A stretch of 64,000 bases of DNA, taken from NCBI RefSeq assembly GCF_905220415.1, contig NC_059568.1, positions 14,322,001 through 14,386,000 on the forward strand. The letters are read 5' to 3'. The notes under the pieces were generated by a model. That model ran no database searches, had not been told where the DNA came from, and saw only the letters and a program-made list of their open reading frames with translations. Made by a program: the position numbers and the translations under genes. Of the stretch, positions 57,366 to 64,000 are shown piece after piece; within the stretch, counting starts at the first letter, position 1, and each line of letters begins with the position of its first letter. Source of the stretch: Colias croceus (taxonomy: Eukaryota; Arthropoda; Insecta; Lepidoptera; Pieridae).

Positions 57366-57452
57366 AATAAACTCAAACTCAAACTCAAACTCAAACATTC
57401 ATTTATTCAATTAGACTACTATTTAGTAGCACTTTCGAATCGTCATTACATA
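57366..57452 (-). mobile_element. LINE 3' end with (TTTGAG)n tail
   Basis: AACTCAAACTCAAACTCAAA then CATTCATTTATTCAATTAGA and AGCACTTTCGAATCG. A diverged relative is at about 27258-27330, inside the inverted-repeat element. Confidence 0.6.
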
Positions 57453-58136
57453 GGTAAGTATTTTTAACATTTACAACAATAAAGCTTTTATATATATTTA
57501 TTCATGATATTATGTACAAATATAATAACCCGAATGAATGCTTAATTTATGCTTTAATGTTGCTGTAACCTCAACATTAAAGAAATTATAATATACGGGT
57601 ACCTAATTAATCAATTTTAAGGAAATTCTCTGGCGATATCAATAAAACTATGTATATTGCATTAATATTTTCCTTAGAAATTTGAATGCACTTAAAAGTA
57701 CCTACCCAACGATAACTTGCGGTCGTCTTTTTTACAGTTACAAATACAACAATCATTTTGTAAGAAATTAAATGCAGTGCATCATCTAGCCAATAATTCC
57801 TTACAATATTATCATTTTTTCCTCGTATAACACATCGTATAAGTTACTTTAAATCGACCAAAATGACCCAAGAAACTATTGAATGAATACGTTGAACATA
57901 CCTAATATTCTATTTCCCATTGACTGAATATTCAGAATTCCTAAATACTCTCAATATTATATTTTTAATCGAATTTCCGCTGCGTTTTAATGAAAATATC
58001 ACTTATCGTGTTTTAAACATGTATTCAAGTGAGGAAAGTGATAATGTCATCCATTGTTTAATCAGATACTGTGTTGTTTCAGTATTGCCAATACTAAAGT
58101 TGTAGATTTTGAAGCACTTAACTAACTACACACAAA
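57453..58136. other. Spacer
   Basis: No feature recognised. Confidence 0.4.
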
Positions 58137-58359
58137 TCCTACTAATATTATAAATGCGAAAGTTTGTGAGGATGTGTGTGTGTGTTTGTTACTCTTTCAC
58201 GCAAATACTACTGAACCGATTACAATGAAATTTAGCACACATATAGAGGGTAACTTGGATTAACACATATGATAGGTTTCATTTCGGAAATCCCACGGGA
58301 ACGGGAACTATACGGGTTTTTCTTTCAAAACGCGGGCGAAGCCGCGGGTGGAAAGCTAG
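58137..58359 (+). mobile_element. Helitron, group B
   Basis: A|TCCTACTAATATTATAAATGC ... GGGCGAAGCCGCGGGTGGAA, AGCTAG|T. It holds a (GT)6 run near 58169. Confidence 0.87.
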
Positions 58360-58933
58360 TTAACTTATATTCCTACACTTTAGAGTTTAGAACAAAGGCA
58401 AAATTATAAATAGTACCTAGTATGTACTACATTTTCTACAACATTTTTGAAGTGTTTTATTTTATAACATGAATAAACAGTAAACACATCCCATAAATTT
58501 TAATTTGCAAATTTTCTGTTCCTTGATAGCAACAAAATCATTATTAAGTAATTACATTCGTTTTTTTTTTCTCAAATAAGTTCTGAATTCCAAAAAATAG
58601 ATTTTCCTTGATAGCAACAAAATCATTAACCATTCATATAAAATTTTTTAACTGTTGTTTTTTCCTTGTTTATTGTTCCAACTCAAAACAAATAACTTTG
58701 AAGCGACAAAAGGGTTAAATCTTAGGGTTAAATTCAACCCATGTAAATGCACAACCACTTAAACGCCGATGTAATTATTCAATCTAATTATCTGATTAAT
58801 CAATGATAACAACGTACTTAATCACCAGGTAGTTAGGGTTGAAGAAATGAAATGATGGTTTAGTAGATTTGTTGAATACGTAATACGTTAGTAATAAAAA
58901 TGGAGGAAATTTTATTCACTGTTTTATTATAGA
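58360..58933. other. Spacer with a short direct repeat
   Basis: TTCCTTGATAGCAACAAAATC occurs at about 58520 and again near 58604. Otherwise featureless. Confidence 0.45.
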
Positions 58934-59122
58934 CTAGCTTACCGCCCACGGCTTCGCCCGCTTTGTCTAAAACCTAATAAGTTTTACACTAAAACCTTCT
59001 CCTTGAATCACTCTATCTATTAAAAAAAACCGCATCAAAATCTGTTGCGTAGTTTTAAAGATTTAAGCATACAAAGCGACATAGGGACAGAGAAAGCGAC
59101 TTTGTTTTATACTATGTAGTGA
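58934..59122 (-). mobile_element. Helitron, group A
   Basis: Minus strand: TCACTACATAGTATAAAACA at the start; GCGGGCGAAGCCGTGGGCGG, TAAGCTAG at the end. Confidence 0.86.
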
Positions 59123-59199
59123 TAGCTAAAAATGAATATAAAGAAAAAAAGTGCATTTTTGTTTTTTCTTTAATTTTAATCCTATGCAATTAGATGTCA

Positions 59200-59394
59200 A
59201 AGTATTGAGGATGCATGTTCGTATGTTTGTTACTCTTTATGGAAGAAAATACTTGTCGGATTCGGATGAAACTTCACAGTAATATCTATACATCAGAATT
59301 AATATAAAATTACTTAATTATTAATATTAAATTTAATATTAATTAATTATTTAAACAAAGCTTGGGCGCAGGGGAAACCACGCGGCACAGCTAG
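59200..59394 (+). mobile_element. Helitron-like fragment
   Basis: TTGAGGATGCATGTTCGTAT start and GAAACCACGCGGCACAGCTAG|T end. The 5' terminus is not clear. Confidence 0.5.
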
Positions 59395-59604
59395 TTTAAC
59401 ATAAAGAAGGCACTCCTGTATTATAGTTGCTAGAGTTTATTAGATTTATGTTATGTGTCTGCCAGATGTCGCAATATTATCTAAGTATGTACTTTAATCA
59501 GCGGAAATTGTCAATGAATTGAGGGTAGAAAAAAACATCGTATTCCAACATGAAATATAAATATAAAGAGCTCTATTTAAAGACCTCATTAAAGCATTCC
59601 ATTA

Positions 59605-59774
59605 TCACTACAGAGTATAAAACAAAGTCGCTTTTTCTGTCCCTATGTCCCTTTGTATGCTTAAATCTTTAAAACTACGGAACGGATTCTAATGCAGTTT
59701 TTTTTTATACATAGAGTGATTCAATAGGAAGGTTTAAGTGTATAATTTATTAGGTTTGAGACAAAGTGGGCGAT
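59605..59774 (+). mobile_element. Helitron, group A, 3' end lost
   Basis: Good start (A|TCACTACAGAGTATAAAAC) but the text breaks off after GACAAAGTGGGCGAT, before the hairpin and CTAG. The break is shared by the second tandem unit, so the loss came before the duplication. Confidence 0.8.
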
Positions 59775-60552
59775 ATTTATATGTTTAATTATATTTTTTT
59801 TAACCTAACTAACCTTACCCAATGTTTTGCATGCTTTCAGATACGACTCTATTATTATCTGTTTAATACCTCAATGTATGGAAGCCCCAATTTTTAACCC
59901 AAAACATAATAATATGTTACGTTTACCTCATAGAAACTAGTAAAAGTTTATTGAAGTGAAACTTCTTTAACGGGATTGGAAAAAAATTTAGTGTAACATT
60001 TTTTCGTTACGCGTGACATTTTTCCGTTACGCGCCATCTTTTCCTTATCCCTACCACGCGTGATTCGACGTATTTCTGTAAACTTGCATATAGTTAATTA
60101 CTTTTTGAAAAATAATTTCATACAGAAGTTTCACTTCTTACGTGTGTACACTAGTACACGCCCACATCTTTTTATACTATAAACATTATTATACTATAAC
60201 ATTTCCTTACGCGAAGTCAGTTACAACTGGTCAGTAATTACTGTGTCTAATTAACTATACATAGGTATTCAATTTAGCTACGGTTTTGATTGGATTATTT
60301 CTATTGTTAACTCTGCCTAAGGAAAACGCTGACCTAATGCCCATTATTTAGATTATCGACTAGACAAAGCTAGATATATACAAATGTATACATATATCTA
60401 GCTTGAATAAATATTCAAGCAGAGGAAACATTCACACATCGTCTTACAAAATAATAAGTACTATGTTAGGGCTGGTCGACTAAACTGAGATACAATAGAA
60501 ATTAAATAAAGACATAAAATAAAAAGAAAAATTATGCCTATAATAGTGTATT
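59627..60552 (+). repeat. Tandem duplication, unit 1 (about 0.93 kb)
   Basis: From GTCGCTTTTTCTGTCCC to ATAATAGTGTATT. It holds most of the broken group A Helitron, a GAAACTTCTTTAACGGGATT / GAAGTTTCACTTC pair with a palindromic GTGTGTACACTAGTACACG segment, and a hairpin doublet (60367-60420). No gene. Confidence 0.93.
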
Positions 60553-60557
60553 CGTTC

Positions 60558-61490
60558 GTCGCTTTTTCTGTCCCTATGTCCCTTTGTATGCTTAAATCTT
60601 TAAAACTACGGAACGGATTCTAATGCAGTTTTTTTTTATACATAGAGTGATTCAATAGGAAGGTTTAAGTGTATAATTTATTAGGTTTGAGACAAAGTGG
60701 GCGATATTTATATGTTTAATTATATTTTTTTTAACCTAACTAACCTTACCCAATGTTTTGCATGCTTTCAGATACGACTCTATTATTATCTGTTTAATAC
60801 CTCAATGTATGGAAGCCCCAATTTTTAACCCAAAACATAATAATATGTTACGTTTACCTCATAGAAACTAGTAAAAGTTTATTGAAGTGAAACTTCTTTA
60901 ACGGGATTGGAAAAAAATTTAGTGTAACATTTTTTCGTTACGCGTGACATTTTTCCGTTACGCGCCATCTTTTTCTTATCCCTACCACGCGTGATTCGAC
61001 GTATTTCTGTAAACTTGCATATAGTTAATTACTTTTTGAAAAATAATTTCATACAGAAGTTTCACTTCTTACGTGTGTACACTAGTACACGCCCACATCT
61101 TTTTATACTATAAACATTATTATACTATAACATTTCCTTACGCGAAGTCAGTTACAACTGGTCAGTAATTACTGTGTCTAATTAACTATACATAGGTATT
61201 CAATTTAGCTACGGTTTTGATTGGATTATTTCTATTGTTAACTCTGCCTAAGGAAAACGCTGACCTAATGCCCATTATTTAGATTATCGACTAGACAAAG
61301 CTAGATATACCTCTATACAAATGTATACATATATCTAGCTTGAATAAATATTCAAGCAGAGGAAAACATTCACACATCGTCTTACAAAATAATAAGTACT
61401 ATGTTAGGGCTGGTCGACTAAACTGAGATACAATAGAAATTAAATAAAGACATAAAATAAAAAGAAAAATTATGCCTATAATAGTGTATT
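60558..61490 (+). repeat. Tandem duplication, unit 2
   Basis: Near-identical to unit 1 (offset 931 bases, 938 at the end). Differences seen: a 6-base addition inside the doublet (CTAGATATACCTCTATACAA), one extra A in GAGGAAAAC, and one C/T change near 60973. Five bases (CGTTC) join the units. It lacks the first ~20 bases of the Helitron. Confidence 0.93.
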
Positions 61491-63219
61491 AATCAAAAAT
61501 ATGAACTCTACCTTAACTTGTTAATGTGATTACAAACCACGAAATTTCAATTGGTTATATAAGTAAGTAACTATTCTTAAAAATACGAATAGATTATTCA
61601 AAGAAAATCATAATTATGGATGCAAATAGAGCCTGGCTTAAGTATATAAGTAGATCATTAAAATAATAAAACAAAAGCTAAGTATGTCACAACAAAAGAG
61701 CAGCAGACGTCAAATATAGATCGTCGGGTCTAACATAAAACCTTTGAAGCGTAAAGAAAATGAATAATGCTTTTGTATCTTAATGAATCGGAAGTGATTT
61801 TATCAACTTTTTATTACATTAACACTTACGTAAGGAAATATCACAACCGAGATACAAGAACACCATACAAACGCAGTAATGTATATCTCGCACGGCAAAA
61901 TAACAACGCTCGTGGTGATCGGATAACCTTAATGGAAGTTCTTCAAAGCCAAGGCCTCACGATCAGTGAGACAAATTCCTACTTTTATGAACAAAACAAA
62001 CAAAAACTATTTGGAGAAGAAACTCGGAACAAACAAGGAAAATGAAATAGTTCGATACACCTTTGTAGCGTACAACTAAACGCGTATAATATTTACAAAC
62101 TTATTACCACTTCTCGAAGGATACCGCCATGACCGAAAAGTAAGACCAATTGTGACATGACCTACATTATAAAAGATTACGTACTAAATTTCTTTCTTAT
62201 CTAACAAATGAACAAATTTGAAGCGTTTGTGTGATATTTCAAGTGGGTACTTGTACAATGAATGCCTTTTTAAACGTCTTTGTTGAGAACAATGTTTCGA
62301 TTAATTTCGAGGATTTTAAAGCAGTTTTGTACAGGAAAAAAGACGTATTACCTCCTTAGTAAAACAGACATCATATATAAGAAATATTAAATTCTAATTA
62401 TTATTTCTTATTGGTAGAGATAAAGTGAAGCAAGAGCGCATATACCTAATACAATTCTATAATTTATTCATATCGTAACAGCTACTTCTTACGTGATAAA
62501 ACTTACCTATTTAATCACGAATAGAGCCAATCATATTATTTTAAATCGATAAATATATGGAACGCCTTTTAAAATGATATATATCTATTTATATATTTTT
62601 ATGTTAATTAATATATTTTTTGACGAAATCGTGGTAATGCTATACATTTTTTGCTACTACTTAAAAATGTAGATATGTTGTTATGAGCCTCTTTCAATGT
62701 CCGTGCGGATTTACAAAGTAACAAAATGGATTCTGAAATTAAAAATACAAAAATGCATTTTTCATTAAAATGATGATACAATGTCGGACCGGCACGTTAT
62801 CAAGTCCTTATCTAAATCTTGCGCTACAACACATGCTGATAACAACAACGCTATCTTTTGTCTAAACTTTTTGACTACCGTAATATGTACGCGTAACGCG
62901 TAACTATGCCGTATGACATGTATTTACATATAACATCTTTAAAAAAAAATATCAATATTTTATCTGTATTTTTAATTTGGAAAAATAATTAATATTTTTT
63001 TTTTCAGTTTGGCTGTATGGTTTATGTCAGAGCCTATTGGATATATTTTATTCTCTGTGTTATTTTTTTAAGAACACATTCGCGCTGCGCGGGAAATTTC
63101 ATAGGAAAGGATAAACAAAAATGAAAGCGAAAATAGTGTAATAATAATAAAATTAAAATTAATTATCCTAAACTATATAAAGTCTAGGATATATTTTAAT
63201 TCAACGACTTCGCAAGTAA
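61491..63219. other. Spacer with an uncalled 92-aa frame
   Basis: The plus frame 61767-62045 ends DRITLMEVLQSQGLTISETN and 27 further residues. It is soluble and charged, with no domain I recognise. It could be a chance frame. AT-rich otherwise. Confidence 0.3.
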
Positions 63220-63399
63220 TCCCTACATATTATAAATGCGAAAGTTACTCTGTCTGTCTGTCTGTTACGCTTTCCCGCTTAAACCTCTCAACCGATTTTG
63301 ATGAAATTTGGCACATACAATCTCTAGACCCTGAGAAAGAACATAGGCTACCTTTTATTGTGTAATATGTACCACGGGCGAGCCGGCTCAGACCGCTTG
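63220..63399 (+). mobile_element. Helitron, group B/D, 3' end mutated
   Basis: Starts A|TCCCTACATATTATAAATGC and ends GGGCGAGCCGGCTCAGACCG, then CTTG in place of CTAG, before T. Confidence 0.72.
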
Positions 63400-64000
63400 T
63401 TTTAAATAAGTTTGTTGTGTCTGATAGGTACTAAACGTGGCAGTGCTAAAAGGTATGTTTTAAAATGTATTTTAGGCTGAAATTTTTCAATCATTGAAAT
63501 GTTATTTTTTTATTTGTGTAAGTCTATCTTCTTGAATGTCCCTAAAAGTCGAATAATAATGAGCATTATGTCTAGACATCTAATAGAAATTTAAATGACT
63601 GCCCATAGGAACGACAATGGCTACGTTAAGTTTCGTGAAACTGAAAATATTAAAATAATTCGGATACCTACGTTTCTCATTGACGCTCACAATATTTGAA
63701 ATTCAAATATTGTTTATCTACATTAATGTGAGGTTATTTTTCTGTAGATCCAAGTACCTAGACCTATTTTTCATGTAGGTATATGAATACGGAATTATAA
63801 TTTTTGTGCTTAGTGAAATATATACTTAGTCATATTTATCTCGACTCTAATAACAAGCATATTAATGTTATTTAATTATTTCAACTGAACTCTAAACTTA
63901 AAAATTTATAAATGAATTCTTATACAAATTAATAATGATGGTGGTAAAATTGCATGTTCTTTGATCTCTCATTTCAAAACCGAATACCATTGTAAAATTC
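63400..64000. other. Spacer with one hairpin
   Basis: A perfect 11-bp hairpin ACAATATTTGA-AAT-TCAAATATTGT lies at 63689-63713. No gene recognised. Confidence 0.5.

Noticed and set aside
61767..62045. 92-aa protein gene
   Set aside because: No motif, no context, and a length that is plausible by chance; left uncalled.

Overview
The window looks like nuclear DNA from a moth or butterfly (Lepidoptera). It is AT-rich and packed with mobile elements typical of that order: very many small Helitrons running TC...CTAG between an A and a T, a tRNA-derived SINE with a (TGA)n tail, truncated LINE ends, MITEs and a BEL/Pao LTR retrotransposon. I recognise no intact host protein-coding gene, no complete tRNA or rRNA gene and no CRISPR array. 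Most long open frames are fragments of transposons or chance frames.

Layout. 0-6.7 kb: AT-rich spacer with Helitrons and one SINE. 6.7-7.7 kb: relic of a transposon-associated gene on the minus strand, with an N-terminal exon-like piece and a frameshifted C-terminal SWIM zinc finger. 9.0-15.3 kb: a complete BEL/Pao insertion on the minus strand, with 521-bp LTRs that look identical and a perfect 5-bp target duplication. It has lost the RNase H region and the integrase core. 17.4-18.9 kb: a snap-back mariner-like element. 21.9-24.3 kb: a Helitron cluster. 27.1-28.1 kb: a hairpin-rich inverted-repeat element. 32.2-33.3 kb: a repeat ending in a near-perfect 128-bp-arm palindrome. 34-42.4 kb: dense, nested Helitrons, one split by a 2,007-bp DNA transposon (4-bp duplication) and one split by a retroposed fragment. 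42.4-58 kb: sparse MITEs, LINE ends, hairpins and long spacer. 58-61.5 kb: more Helitrons and a recent 0.93-kb tandem duplication. 61.5-64 kb: spacer with one more Helitron.

The most unusual signal is inside the BEL/Pao element. The tetramer GCGG is strongly over-represented on one strand only, in coding and non-coding parts alike. Many copies lie directly beside short perfect hairpins, so the element seems built from dozens of hairpin-GCGG modules. Its leader carries a duplicated set of these hairpins whose stems differ by a compensatory base change and whose loops share CAATG/CATTG. The near-identical LTRs and missing enzyme domains together imply that this copy was mobilised in trans.
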